A DNA stretch of 64,000 nucleotides from Arachnopeziza araneosa (GCA_003988855.1 QYAI01000109.1:30980-94979); one strand, 5' to 3'; shown: positions 31,087 through 43,035, counted from the stretch's first letter. Notes: generated by a model from the letters alone, not told the origin. Made by a program: numbers and translations.

Positions 31087-31250
31087 CGAGGCGGTCAAAA
31101 TTCGTCTTTGCCAAAGCTGCAGAAAATCGTAAAGTCGAAGCTTAAATGCTACAATCTTTACTCTACTAATGTCGATAAAAAATCTAGACAATAGAAGATA
31201 AGTATTTAAGAGCTCTGCATTTTAAATTTCGAGTGCTGGTCTGAGACGAA
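31087..31250. mobile_element. MITE-like element, copy C (right end lost)
   Basis: Starts with the family terminus CGAGGCGGTCAAAATTCG and carries the conserved interior (AATCGTAAAGTCGAAGCT, then ACTCTACTAATGTCGATA) matching copies A and B. The match fades near 31245-31250, where HET-pseudogene sequence begins, so the right terminal repeat is missing. It sits at the 3' end of the HET pseudogene. It is non-coding. Confidence 0.75.
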
Positions 31251-32982
31251 TATGCTATTCCCACATGTCCGTCTGTCATTTGTATAATCTTCTGTGATGA
31301 CATCCAAGGCCCATCTAATTCTAGAAAGGGAGCCATCGAAGCGTTGCTATCCGAATGGTTAAGAACAAAGTTGCGCGCTTCTGATAAAGATGGATAGAAG
31401 AAATAGTTAGAACCATGTACAGTCTCCGGAACTGACCTCGGAAGCACACGTGGATATAGTCGTCGAGCATACGATTATTTTCTCAGTATTTCGAACTTCG
31501 ACGGACCCCAATTTTGGCAAGAAGCGCCGACATCTTTCCATGGGGTACCAACCTCCGCGATGAAATTTGAGTGACTCTTCCAGCTTGGACCCCGATTACT
31601 TTCATAGTATTTGCTCCGAAGAAGGACTGATGTGCAGCGGAATCGGCAGCTGAGTAAAAGCTAAGGCTGGTATAGTCCGTATGAGTATTCCCTAGTGACC
31701 AATTTAGCAGCCACGACGGCCAATTCTGATTCAACTCTTCTGGATTACAAGAGTCTAAAAGGTCTAGTTTTCGTGCTAGAGATGTGTATCTTACGAAAGC
31801 ATCTTTGTACCCTTCTAAGATCGAAATGTTGTAATTTGGTTTCATACTGTTGGCTATCATTGAAGGTGCTATGCCAAGAATACCATAAACTTTGTCCAGT
31901 GGATCAATGCATTTCCGCTGAGAGGTCAGGTTTAGTAACGTGGGAAACGAAGTTGCGGTCAAGGTATAACATATTCTGGTGATTTGATCGACTCGTTTGA
32001 CCAAGTGTCTCGGCAAAGAGCCGTATTCGCTACTCAAAAAGATTATACTGCGACGGAAGAGATACCAAGTTATTTGACCTGTTCCAACTTGTACGACTGT
32101 ATTTAGATTAGCTAGCTGGATCTCTTGAATAACCCAGACGCGGTCGAACCAGGGGCTCATGAGCATTTCACAAATGCTATTCCAGGTATCTTCATTATAT
32201 GGCAAAGACTTTTTCTAGTGATACCAGTTAGGCTCGATGGCATTGGGTGTACATATCAAGGCTCTCGTATCCGTGATTTCAATTTGATCTCCCATGTATG
32301 CCAGTGTAGAAATGGTTAGTGCACTACTTCTTGAAGCAGGGCCTAGCCACACAATAACCCGGTGAGCATAGCGGAATAGATCTTTCATCCTCAAAACTTG
32401 CTCGTTCCGCTCTGTCAAGTCCTGTTAATTGATACAAATAGCATCCACCCAAAGAGCTCGTACGGTTTCACTATGTCGCAAGTCCTTGAGTGCACAGGAA
32501 AGGTTTTCTGTAATAACTAGTTGCATCTCCTGATCCTTCATATTCGTGTTGTTGTCGATAGTTTGATTCTGATTTACAACTCGTATTATTTGAAGATTTT
32601 TGGCTGAGCCCCATATGTATGAAAGTGCTTCAAACTTTGGCTCAATTGCGGCTTTTGGTCGATTCTCTGATGACAACCCATCGATTTGGCAGGGCGGCGT
32701 CCACGTTGTTTTCCAGTCCACTCTCTCCTCGTCTCAGCTGCGGAAGATAAGGCGCCCGTCAATCGTCCTTCGCACACCCCAACCTTCTGGAAGTGATCTT
32801 CCCATCCTTTCCATGTCTGGCCTAGCCAAAGGCTCCTCCTCTACTTCAATGATGAAAGGAACATGCGAGATAGTAATGCGGATAGGATCGTCTGGCTCCT
32901 GACTTGGAAGTAAATTAATTAAGTGAATCTCGCATTTGTCTTTCTCAAGCTTAGTATACGTGTATTCCGTATTGACAGACAT
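31250..32982 (-). pseudogene. HET-domain protein, multiple nonsense codons
   Basis: One frame from the ATG at 32982 carries a HET protein: an N-terminal region with WGVRRTIDGRLIF, HET core FEALSYIWGSAKNLQ, WVDAICIN, QDLTERNEQVLRMKDLF, then MSPWFDRVWVIQEIQLA and KCIDPLDKVYGILGIAPS, and a C-terminal DGHVGIAY. It is cut by TGA at 32734-32736, TAA at 32425-32427 (where the family has Gln, ICINQQDL), TAG at 32215-32217 and TGA at 31483-31485. The last part then continues in a shifted frame (to about 31250). CGA, CAA and CAG to stop are all single C-to-T changes, as expected of RIP. The MITE copy C replaces its 3' end. HET domains trigger cell death on non-self fusion; this copy is dead. Confidence 0.85.
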
Positions 32983-33884
32983 GATTTAATGGCTTCGAAA
33001 TTGTCGAGGTTGATGGAGTTGATTCCAAAACGGTTAAACTATATGGGATTCAAATGAGGCGGCGAACTATGACATCTTTGCGCGACAATGAATGTAGAAT
33101 GCGAGAAAATTTTGATGCCAAAAAGAAATCGATGAAGATGAAAATGATAATCAATATGAGATGGGTTGAGCTACTTCATAAAGGTGGGCATTGCTGCCCC
33201 ATTCTGACGACGTGGATAACACAGCCTCCACCAGATTGAAAAGCACCACCAGGGGGTGCCAAAAATCATCAAAACGTACCAAATATTCTCCAAATCGAAA
33301 ATATTATAATAAAAAAGCAACAAATTATTTTGGCTTACTTGCTCAAAAATTGTTTTCTATCAGCTGTGCTATCGATGATAAAATTAGACCTAATTTAAAC
33401 TTTTTTTTTCCTGCTGTTTTGCGCGCTCAATCGAAAGCGTGCTTCGCAAGCACATCCCCAGGTGGTGATTTTCGCTACAGGTCGTCTCGGCAATTACTTC
33501 CTGGTGCACCAATAAATCAGCCCAAACTGAAGACCAATGAAACGACGCGCGTAGCCTTCTTTGGGTGTTGAGCCAGGGATGCGAAACAGGCTGCTCAGAA
33601 ATTTTGGCATTTCAGAAAAGGCACACCTATCAAGTATATCTCAACATGTAGCGAGCAGTATGGGAGGCTAAGAAATAATACCTATTCTGAGCCTCGGCTA
33701 AGCCTTAAATATTGACCTAGAGGTTCTAAAATTTAGAGGCATAAAAATTTGATCTTGGGAAATCGCGTTCGAATAATCAGAGAACAGTAGACCAATGCTC
33801 AAGATGAAATTGGAAGGAACGAGAGATGGACAGAATAAGCGTGACATTATATCGCTTGCCTGCTATATCATTATATCTCTAATT
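32983..33884. other. Intergenic, AT-rich
   Basis: No gene supported. It contains poly-A/T runs (for example near 33400) and no coding-quality frame. Confidence 0.45.
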
Positions 33885-35618
33885 TCAGACAATGTCAATA
33901 GTGACTGGATGACATCCTCCAAACCATCCTTTATCCCACTCAATCACGCCAACCCTTCGAAACTCATTAGCAGATTCATCTGTTGGAACCAATGCCAAGC
34001 CGCCATTCTGGGGTATGAATTCTGGCATAACCTCGCCATCTATAACCGGTTCCGCAGAAATAAGTGACCACTTAATCATACCATAATCAACGACGTTGAG
34101 ACAGTAGACAGACTGAGGAAGCGCCTCCGTGGGTATGTCAAAGCTGATGCGGCCGATCTGTAGACGAAAATCGCTACCGGGAAGTATAGGGTCATATTCA
34201 TCAAGGTAATAAAAGTGGCGGTTTTTGGCAGGAAAGCCTGGTCTAGCGCGCTTCAGCAGGCCAGATACTTTTAGTTTTGCAGCCGAAAGCTGACCGTTTG
34301 GATTCGTCCCTGTCGTTGTGATAGTATAATCGAGAAGCTGCAACTGTGAATCGTTTTGTAAGTGTCGGAGAGGCCCTACACGCAAGAAATGCATAGCGTT
34401 CACTGGGCCATTGATGGAGGCCCATGACCAAGACGGGGCCAAATATTGAGGTTCAATCGGTCGTGTCCAGCGTTGAGCTCTCTCTGGGGTGGAATCAAGG
34501 TAAGCCCGATACCAAAGGAGACCTCGACATAAATCACCTCGCCAGAGACCTGCTAAATATATGTCCCCTGTTTCGTCCTTGAAAACCTGAGCGAGCCCGG
34601 CAAGTGCTGGAAATTTATCCGAAGTTTTGCTCAATTCGCGGGCCGTGTAATTTGCAATGCCATCAATCCAGCGATCGTGGAGAATCTCATTGCGTGAACG
34701 TCGCTCCCCTAAAACGGCTAACCTTCTCGGATCTCCAGTTTCAAATATACGATGCAGATTATAGCCAACACCAAGGTCGAACGACTTGTCAAGAGTTAAG
34801 TCGTTGCACCAGTCAATTGGTTGAAGGCCGGATTCTGGATTTTCCTCAGTCGCAACACAGGTAGAACATTCCCACATTAAGCCATGGTCAGTAAAGTGAA
34901 CCACACGAGGCGATAAATGGCGTTCCTGAAAGCACCACGCGCGAGATCCCAAAGGACCCGACTCGATCATTTTCTTCCAAATCGGCGGAGGTCTTGGTGA
35001 CATACCTGGAGGCATATCTGGTCTTGGAAATGAACCTTCAAAACCAGCCTGGAGGGGTGTAGAGGATCTTCGAACGAAACAACCACCACTTCCATCCTGT
35101 GATGCCGTCGCGGCGATGGTACAGTAAGAATTTCTATACACTGTGCCCATCAAAGATGCTTCTTTTTCCCAGTCTTCACGTGAATTCTGGATAATGCATA
35201 GTGAATCGATCCAAAGGTAGCGTAGTCCTAGTTCGCGAGTGATTTGAATTGCGTCTTGGAATGTCTTGGGCAGCGTCCCAAATGTGATCATTTTCAGAGA
35301 GGCTTCGAGCGTGTGATCCATCGTTTTGATATCATGAAGGGGTTGATAGTGACCCCAGCAGTGACTCAACGCAATATACCTCGTATCTGAAGGTGGGCTA
35401 AGCTCAGTCTCGACCAACCGAAGCCCACTATGATCGCCTGGAAGAACATCAAGTAGTCGTGTAGGAAGTAAGACATCACTGTCAGGAACACCAGGACATG
35501 TGGAGCCGTGATTTTTAAGACAGTATTCAATCCAGGAAGTGAGTAATCTTATGCTATCAAGTCTCCAAGGTTCAGCCCAGCGGTAGAACACTTGTCTAAG
35601 TGTAGTAGGACTATCCAT
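33885..35618 (-). CDS. HET-domain protein, intact
   Basis: A single-exon 577-residue protein starting at the ATG at 35618. The HET domain spans about residues 81-235: YIALSHCWGHYQPL, then FQDAIQITRELGLRYLWIDS, LCIIQNSREDWEKEASLMG, and YRNSYCTIAATASQDGSGGC. These are the three classic HET blocks. A second conserved region with WCNDLTL and PSWSWASINGPV follows, as usual for this subfamily. HET proteins are cytoplasmic and act in programmed cell death during vegetative incompatibility; the C-terminal half confers specificity. No lesion was seen. The neighbours are a dead HET gene on one side and, beyond about 650 bases, the NAD(P)-binding gene on the other. Confidence 0.95.
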   Translation of the reverse strand: MDSPTTLRQVFYRWAEPWRLDSIRLLTSWIEYCLKNHGSTCPGVPDSDVLLPTRLLDVLPGDHSGLRLVETELSPPSDTRYIALSHCWGHYQPLHDIKTMDHTLEASLKMITFGTLPKTFQDAIQITRELGLRYLWIDSLCIIQNSREDWEKEASLMGTVYRNSYCTIAATASQDGSGGCFVRRSSTPLQAGFEGSFPRPDMPPGMSPRPPPIWKKMIESGPLGSRAWCFQERHLSPRVVHFTDHGLMWECSTCVATEENPESGLQPIDWCNDLTLDKSFDLGVGYNLHRIFETGDPRRLAVLGERRSRNEILHDRWIDGIANYTARELSKTSDKFPALAGLAQVFKDETGDIYLAGLWRGDLCRGLLWYRAYLDSTPERAQRWTRPIEPQYLAPSWSWASINGPVNAMHFLRVGPLRHLQNDSQLQLLDYTITTTGTNPNGQLSAAKLKVSGLLKRARPGFPAKNRHFYYLDEYDPILPGSDFRLQIGRISFDIPTEALPQSVYCLNVVDYGMIKWSLISAEPVIDGEVMPEFIPQNGGLALVPTDESANEFRRVGVIEWDKGWFGGCHPVTIDIV

Positions 35619-36287
35619 AATAGTGAATTAATCAATCAGTAGCGACTGATGTATTGAGTCATTGAGACCTAGACCGAAGAAAGTTGGTTTCTGATGAGTC
35701 TGGTGTTTCACCACGTCATCTTATAGAAAATGGTTGCCCAAAAGAGCCTCCGGCCTTGCGCTATTCTGCCTCGCCATTGTTGTATGCACAGCCTCCACAG
35801 CCTCCACTGCCTCCACATTAATAAAAAGTAATAAATTAATGCTTTGAGTCAATAGGTTACCGATAAACATCAATGACGGATTGGAAGACGTATTAGGAAA
35901 TTGTAAGACCACCCTCAGAAGACAATTGCACGCAATCAGACCAGACGTGAGTACGTGATAACCCGAGAAAGAAAAGCAGCTGATATTCAAGCGCTCAACT
36001 CAAATATTTGTTCGAGCCCCAAGTGAAACATGATTCAAGTCATAAGAGAATCCCTTCAAACTTCGCTGATAAAAATTGGAGAGGCGGCGTTGGCTGCAAT
36101 CCATTTGAATGGAGGCAAATCTCCCTAATTCGGAAGGCGGTATATTGTAGCACGTGACTAGTGCAAAAAAATTTCAGAAACTTGATTCCCTCTCCTCGCG
36201 TCATATATTCAAATCAGCCCTGCGGCGTATATTTCGTACTTATATTTACCTTTCCATCGCATCTAAAGTTATTCGAAGGCACTCACA

Positions 36288-37669
36288 ATGACTGAAAAGA
36301 CGCGCGTTCTTCTTCTCGGCGCGACAGGCTATATGTACCTACCCATTCCATTCCTCAACCCTCACAATATCACTGAATTCTTCTCAGCGGCGGCTCAGTC
36401 CTCACCGAACTTATTGAGAAGGATGTTCACGAGCGATACAAACTCTCAGCTCTGGTCCGAAAGCCATATCAAGCCTCCATTCTTGCAGACGCTGGAGTTA
36501 GTCCTCTGATTTTCAAAGATCTTGATGACTTTGATGTCATCTGCGAGGCTGCGAAGGATCATGACAGTTTGTTTCTTGATTAATAATTATAATTACTTGG
36601 ATAGAGCTAATCATGCCTAGTTGTCGTCGCTGCTGCTTCAGCGAGGCATGAGGGATGTGCCAAGGCTTGTATAGCTGGACTAGCAGAGAGACAAAAGGCA
36701 ACGAGACATGCAGTTCATTACATACATGTAAGTCTAATGCCGGATTGTCTTATCGTAAGTCAAGATTGTGAGTTGATAAGTCTATTTTAGCTTTCAGGCA
36801 CCAGTATGATTGGAGACTGGCCGATCACAGGTAAACGGATCGATACGAAAGTGCATTCCGATGTGGAAGAAAATATCTACGAGTTAGAACAGAAGTTCAC
36901 TGAAGACGATAGTCCTGTAAGAAAAGTCAATCAGTTCGTAGTCGATGAAGGCTTGAACTTTGGTGTGCGAACGTATATTATCCCGCCACCCTTGATATGT
37001 AAGTTGTGATCCTTTACGAGGTATTTCTGACGCAGAATGATCATGAACTAATAATCTCAGTCGGTGCTGGAACTGGGTTTTTTACGCTCGGATTTGGACA
37101 AGTTCACATGTTATCTCAAGTTGCTCTGAAAAAGAAACAAGCAGTCGTCATTGGCTCAGGTTCAGGAGTAAGTATTCACCCCACATTTTGTCTTTCAGGC
37201 TACTTACCGTTTGTAGATATGGAATCGCGTACACATTCTAGATCTCGGTGACTTGTTTGCTCTGTTGGTTGCGGCTATTGCTGATCAAAAGTTGGACCTT
37301 CCACACGGCAAGGAAGGCTATTACTTCGCTGAGAACGGTTTTCAAACCTGGAAGAGCATTGCTGAGGAGATTGCAGATACTGGGAAGACAATGAATTATT
37401 TTGAAACGAATGAAGTGGGGGAGATTACTCTCCAAGAAGCGGCTGATGAGTTTTATGATGGTGATCTGAGAGATGCAGAAGCGGTCCTGGCTTCAAAGTG
37501 AGTGCTCTTTAAGTTCAACTTATTGTCGTGTTTGCTGATAGAACTCTTTCAAAGCTCAAGGACCAAGGGAGATAGAGCGCGTCAGGTTTTAAATTGGGCC
37601 CCAAAACATGATAATTTTCTGCAGGAGATTAATGAGGTGGTTATAGGCATGCACCAAGCTGGTGAATAA
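36288..37669 (+). CDS. NAD(P)-binding NmrA/epimerase-like protein (7 exons)
   Basis: Exons 36288-36334, 36388-36566, 36621-36727, 36791-36998, 37061-37167, 37217-37497 and 37555-37669 give 347 residues with every junction in frame. The N-terminus is a Rossmann nucleotide site (VLLLGATGYIGGSVL, GxxGxxG). Then come LVRKPYQ, an IVVAAAS strand, HLSGTSMIGDW, and PPPLIFGAGTGF, typical of extended/atypical short-chain dehydrogenases of the NmrA or NAD-dependent epimerase type. A WNRVHILDLGDLFALLVAA segment matches the family's conserved VHVDDLADL region. The C-terminal piece SRTKGDRARQVLNWAPKHD is usual. Substrate unknown. The last intron uses a TTTCAAAG acceptor; a nearer acceptor would break the frame. 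No lesion was seen. Confidence 0.85.
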
Positions 37670-38004
37670 ACTCATCATCAATGCGCTTGTCATATCAAAT
37701 AACTATTGAAATAAATTGGCCTTGATTATACACACCTAATATTCTTGATGAATTATCAAGCGGCCTACTGTTAAATCAAAATTTTCCAAACATAATACTG
37801 GAAACGGACCTGTTTCTCCCCCTTTTTGTTTAGTGCAGTGACGTAAGATTATGTCATGGGGGTTACTGTTCCGCGAACCCGAGCAAAACGCCGTGATTTA
37901 CGTGAGACTAGTACCATCCTGAAAAACTTGAACCTCCCCCACCGCTGTTTATACTTTTCAATCAAGGAAACTTATTTTCAAACACAGGCGAGATCTCAAC
38001 TACG

Positions 38005-38572
38005 ATGACGATGCAAGAAGAAGCAAAGGAGTTTTTAGTGAAGGTCCGATCAATCAGGCTCAATTCTGGGATATACTACTAACGAGATGTAGGCATGGTC
38101 ATCCATCTGGATTGAAGGTCTACCAACCATCTCTGAATTCTTCAGTGATGATGCGGTCGTATCCGGATTTTCGCCACCAAAACAGACGACTTGGACTGGT
38201 CTCGATGCAGTCAAAGACGTGCGTTTAGCCCCTACATTTCAAGTTCAAAAATCTAACTCCAGCCTGGAAGCATTTCAAAGAGATCCAGCCCATTATTTCG
38301 TCCAAATCGTTTGATATCACGAATCTTGGTACGGATCATTCTATCCACTCTCGAGTTAAGATTAATCGACAATAGACATGGTCAATAACAGCGATACATT
38401 TTACGCAACTTTTGAGGCGGAGTTCGATTTGAGTGTTCCTGGCCAAGAAGGTGCCTTTAAGAATGGCGGAATTATACACTGTATACGTAAGGATGGAAAA
38501 GTCGCTGTTTGGACAATGTATGAGGACCCTACTCCTTTCGTAGCTATGGCTATGAAAAGCAAGGCTGCATAG
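38005..38572 (+). CDS. SnoaL/NTF2-like small protein (4 exons)
   Basis: Exons 38005-38043, 38093-38222, 38263-38328 and 38376-38572 give 143 residues. The sequence (WSSIWIEGLPTISEFFSDDA, then WKHFKEIQPIISSKSFDITN, then DTFYATFEAEFDL and VWTMYEDP) has the length and rhythm of an NTF2-like/SnoaL fold. In this fold a cone-shaped barrel binds a small hydrophobic ligand or catalyses an isomerisation. The weak point is the second intron: the strong donor GTGCGT at 38219 shifts the frame, while a donor GTTTAG four bases later keeps it but makes a 40-base intron. If GTGCGT is really used, the gene is broken. It lies 340 bases beyond the epimerase-like gene, same strand; a joint role is possible but unproven. 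Confidence 0.55.
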
Positions 38573-39006
38573 ACTAGATGGATAGGTTGATAGATTAAGT
38601 TAGAGCCTAGGGCTTTCAATCTTTTGGCTTCTTAAACCCGCATCAATAGCCTTCTGACTGACTCGATATGTCTATTCGTGAAAGAAATTTCTATCTCAGC
38701 CCACTGTTGCCCCAAAGTCAGCTCTCAGCTTAGCAAAACACCAAAATCGGCACCAAAGTGGAAGGCCAATGAACGAGCAATGAGTGTACCCCTGAATATC
38801 AGCCTAGAAACTTGACGAAAAACCAAAACTTCACCCAGAATGCCCAAATCTGCCTTGTCTGCCAGCTTGCGCGCTGCGGCTTGAGGTGCTGCAAGTTGGC
38901 AGAATGTGGTAGGCTCGCTTCCATTCTATCAACCCAACATTTCTGGGCAGAAATGGGCAACCTTTGGGCAGATTTTTGGGCTTTCGATCCATGCCCAAAG
39001 CTTCAC

Positions 39007-39015
39007 TATATAAAT
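39007..39015 (+). promoter_or_regulatory. TATA box of the zinc-finger gene
   Basis: TATATAAAT in an otherwise mixed-composition region, with a CT-rich start-site-like stretch (TTTTCCTCTTCATCACC) about 30 bases downstream. It points to transcription on the plus strand toward 39210 and 39526. Confidence 0.45.
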
Positions 39016-39525
39016 ATTGGTATCATTGTAGTTTTTGATTTTCCTCTTCATCACCAAATCAATTCATTGCGTTTCAATAAGCACCGCCTTCGCAAGGTTA
39101 GCTAAGTATTTCTCTTACTATCCCTTATCCGATTCACTTAACCAGATTGAACCGTTGTTGCAGACCACTCACCAGGTATTGCAGGGTTCCATCTAAATTT
39201 CGAGGAAACATGGATTCCGAAATTGGTGGGCAGGTGATAGCTGGCAGTTGGACGACTTCGCACACCCGGTGTGTATATCAACAGTTAATGGCGGGCTTCG
39301 GCTTTAGTAAGTCTGACCTTTTCTATTTTAATTTAAAATTTTATAATCTAAACTTTGTCATCTCAACTCTTTGATTTTATTCATCCAAAAGCTGACCAGT
39401 ACTACATACAGAATAATGTAAGCAGTAATTTTCCTTTCTTCACATTCGAAGAGCATTCTATATCCCGTTCATTGCCTGGACTAACCACTTGCTACCTAGC
39501 GATTGGCTAAATTAATTCTGATGAC

Positions 39526-40131
39526 ATGGGTTTCGATATGACGATGCAATCATTGACCTGCAAATGGCCCGAGTGTTCGCACAAGGCCTTTACTAGAAGG
39601 TCTGACATGAAGTAAGACACCCAATACTGACATATTTGTATGGATTCAATCAAGCTTCTAGAAAACACTGGGACAGACACACTAAACTATTCATCTGCCA
39701 AGAACCTGATTGTCATAAGGCCACCCTCCATCGCCACGAAACAGAAAATCACAGCAAACACGCGGCAAGAAATTATCTTTGTCCCGTATCCTCTTGCCCA
39801 AGGGCTAGTAAGGGTTTGCTAAGAAAGAGGAACAGAGATCTGCACGTGAGCACTCGCCACAGTGCTTCGCCAATGTGTTTCGCCAATCATGGCTGGCAAA
39901 GTCATCACTGGCGAAGATAGTCTCGAAACTTTTGAACAGGTGGTGGATGAACCTTTGAGGACCGAAAATGGGGTTGAAAATAGAGAAACAACGAGAGCTC
40001 AGGATTTCAGTGTCGTGGAACTGAAGTTACGAGAGCTGGAGAAGGAGAGGAGTGAGTTGGATCTCCGTCGGAGTCGCGTTGATGAGGATATTGAAGCGTT
40101 GAAGAGGACAATACGGCTTAGTTCAATGTAA
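39526..40131 (+). CDS. C2H2-type zinc-finger protein with coiled coil
   Basis: My model is exons 39526-39611, 39662-39845 and 39940-40131, 153 residues. Intron 1 (GTAAGA...TCTAG) restores a finger across the junction: CKWPECSHKAFTRRSDMK then KHWDRH (C-x4-C ... H-x3-H). A second, CQEPDCHKATLHRHETENH, and a third, CPVSSCPRASKG, follow, the last degenerate. The 3' exon is a charged coiled coil (ELKLRELEKERSELDLRRSR), typical after such fingers in fungal proteins. An upstream ATG at 39210 after the TATA box may begin an earlier exon I could not connect. Intron 2 is a guess (GTGAGC...ACAG, 94 bases); without it the finger exon ends at 39920. Likely nuclear, nucleic-acid binding. Confidence 0.45.
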
Positions 40132-40890
40132 AGTATCTCTTTTTAGGCGTTGGAGTTTATTCATTCGGAATGGATCATGATGCACTTCGAGATTTCAACC
40201 ACAATCTGGCAAGCTACTTACACGACGGCGAGGTTTTATCTACGCAAACTAGTTTTTTTTTTTCATTCAGTACGAGAAATCATAATGAAACCCACTCTAA
40301 TTATGCCAAATTTTATTGAACTAATCATATCTTCATCGTCATTCAGCCGCTCATCATTGTCCATTTGTGGCTGGTGACAGTACCAGATTAGTTTTATTCG
40401 GATGGCATGCACCATTCGATCGAAGCCTCACTTCAGCTCTCTTTGGACACTGGTTCATGGTTCCATTGTATGCGTTGAGTGTGAAAGGTCCTGACTTCTG
40501 AAGACTACAGCCAGGACACGATGAGGGAGTTGTGCTGAGGACTCTGTGATGAGGCCTGAAAAGCCAACCTAGGCTTCAATAATTCGGTGGCTTTGAATTC
40601 TAACGATGGTATTTGACGATAATGGATCGTAGAGAAGGTTTGATTAGTTTGTAGTCAAAGAACTGAAGAAATTGATGGCGTAGATTTTACAGGTAGTAAT
40701 ATTGAGGTATTATATCTTTTCGAGGATTTATCTTCCTATTCTTATTTACCTCTACGGTTGCCAAATGTTCTGTGCTTAAAATCTTTCCCGTTAGAATCTC
40801 CTAAGATGAAGAATTTCCATCTTGCATCCTACATCACATTGTGATAGCGCATGTTCTTTCACAATCATTTCCTCTCTTCTCTTCCACGTC
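40132..40890. other. Intergenic between convergent genes
   Basis: Non-coding, with a poly-T run near 40253-40263. It holds the 3' flanks of the zinc-finger gene and of the 670-residue gene. Confidence 0.45.
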
Positions 40891-43035
40891 TCATTTGTGC
40901 ACCGTAACTATACTCTTTGCGAGGGTTGGCGGCGGTAGTTTCACAATGATATGTCTCCCTTTCCAAGGAATCTTGATTCTTGGTGGTGGTGGCAGTTGTG
41001 GCACCTTTTCTGCAGTCTTCAATAAAGCCAGGTTCACTAGTTGATCAGAGTGTTCCTCCTCACGATCATCCAGTCTCATAAACTCATCTCTCTTGGTACC
41101 AAAAAGAGATTTGCGACGCCCCTCAATAGCTGAATGTATTGCAGATGACCGGAGCAAGATAAGCACCTCTGGGGTTAGAATCTCGAATTTCAACTTGGGG
41201 TCGAGCTTGATCTTCGGATCAAAAATTGCCGTCCTGAATTGGAATGTGGGTTTCGAGCGTGTGAATTCAGAATACAGTCCTTGATCCAAGCTTGTCTTTT
41301 CAGAATTACGGCTCTCCAGCAACGGGGGGAGTTTTTGATGCTCTCTCCATGCACCTATATCGTATATTATCTCACGAGAGACAGTTGAGCGTTGAGAAGA
41401 GTTCTGTACACTTCTTTTCTCAAGACCAGCTTTCTGCGGTATGTGCAACTCGAGTATATGGGACCAGGAGACTTTGTTGAACTTTTCTTTGTCAAAAATT
41501 ATCCTTGCAGATACCTTAGGCTGCGTATTGCTCCTCGTAGTTAGGCTTTTGACCGAATCAGCTAAAAATGTAACGTTAGTAGATCATTATCAAGATATCA
41601 ACTCAGTTGATACTGACTTTGTTGAGTTGTAGCACTTTTGATATTCGCGCTCGATAATGGCTCTGGTTTTTGTGTATCTGGTTTCATCACTTCTTGAATT
41701 ATCACAACCTGCTCAATTAACTGTGTCAGGTCAAGACTTGGTAAAATATTTAGCGAACTCAGACGGGTTTGTATTCGGTGGACCAGTTCCTCAGTTTCAA
41801 CGTCTTTCTCAAGACCAAAATGAACATCTGGGTGGTCAGAGAAGTCCTGCGATTTCCATTGTTCGATGCTCCGAGCAACATTATATCTTAGAGTATGCTG
41901 TGACCAGGCGAACAAATTGTCTAAAATATGACAAAATTGAATGGCGTCCCACATCTTGGTGATGCAGCCATCCCAAACTGTTAAAACTTTCTGTGGATTC
42001 GTAAGTCGCCGTTTCTTCTCCAGCAATATAGAAATAGGTTTTCTTACATGGTCTGAAACTTTCTCATCGACAATCTCAGAGTAGGCAATCCCCACTGTTA
42101 TATCTGATCCAATAGATGTGATCGTAACAACTGGTTGAATGTGTTGACTTCCATCTCTTACTTCAGCAAACCTTGCCAAAGTTTCAAAGCTGGAGAGTGC
42201 TGTCGAAGCTGCGATTAAAGTTTGTTGAAACACCTCCAGTTCAACTTGTTCCTTCTCACTTGCAACAGCCACGCAGTTCATTACACACCAGGGAAAGCAC
42301 GTATTCGTGTCCTTCAAGCGTGATATTCCTTCTTCCTTCTTAGGTTTATTTCCTCGAAACGTGGACACCGGAGTGTAGAGAAGGCCATTTTTTGAAAGCC
42401 CGGAAAGTAATTCGAAATTGAAGTTCATTAAAGGCGGGTCATTCTTGAACCACGACTTATTCTGATCTTCTGCAGTATGCATCGGGAAGCCGAAGTATAT
42501 GTCTGGCTTACACTCTTCAGGTGGACAGTCCGAAGGATCGAAAAGGGTTTTCCATACGTCAAATGTCGAACTATTACTTATCATTATAATCCTGCCAATG
42601 TGGAGCGCAGGGTTAATACATACCGTGTAATATGTTTTGGCGATTTTGGACTATAGAACCTGTCATGAACTCCTCGTATGATAACATAAGTTGTGAAACT
42701 CACAAGTAGTCCTGAAAATCATCTCTTCGACTTGATATCAAGCTGCGCAATACTTCACGCCATTCAAAGTTTGTCGTACAACCATTGTCTAATTTTCTTC
42801 CCCCCTCTATTAGCCTCTTTGCATCTTCGAGAAATTCCATCTCTCGCAAACGATGTGATGGCTTGAGACCATCGATCTTGTATGCGGACAAGGGAACAAC
42901 ATCTTCATCATCTTGTTCGAGGTCGGTAGCTGACAGCACTGTAATCGACGCTCCTATGCCGATAAATTGATCGAAGTCCAGAAGGGTGTTCTTCAGCTTG
43001 ATAACATGCGCTGGCGCCGGGTCATCGGTCTTCAT
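40891..43035 (-). CDS. 670-residue protein of unknown function (4 exons)
   Basis: Exons 43035-42704, 42659-42624 (only 36 bases), 42591-41618 and 41561-40891 give 670 residues, all junctions in frame with GT-AG introns (GTGAGT, GTATGT, GTCAGT donors). The middle exon has a folded core (VVTITSIGSDITVGIAYSEI, then VWDGCITKMWDAIQFCHILD) that looks like a conserved fungus-specific domain. The C-terminal exon is Ser/Lys-rich and ends in a Pro-rich basic stretch (KVPQLPPPPRIKIPWKG). There is no signal peptide or membrane span. I do not recognise a named family. Four clean introns preserving a 2-kb frame make a real, selected gene likely. Confidence 0.75.

Noticed and set aside
35785..35818. Trinucleotide-like run (GCCTCCACA repeats) giving a Val-Glu-Ala repeat in one frame
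   Set aside because: Only about three imperfect units; too short to be a meaningful repeat or gene.
36288..38572. Possible biosynthetic cluster of the epimerase-like and SnoaL-like genes
   Set aside because: Only two small genes, no core synthase nearby, so a cluster cannot be claimed.
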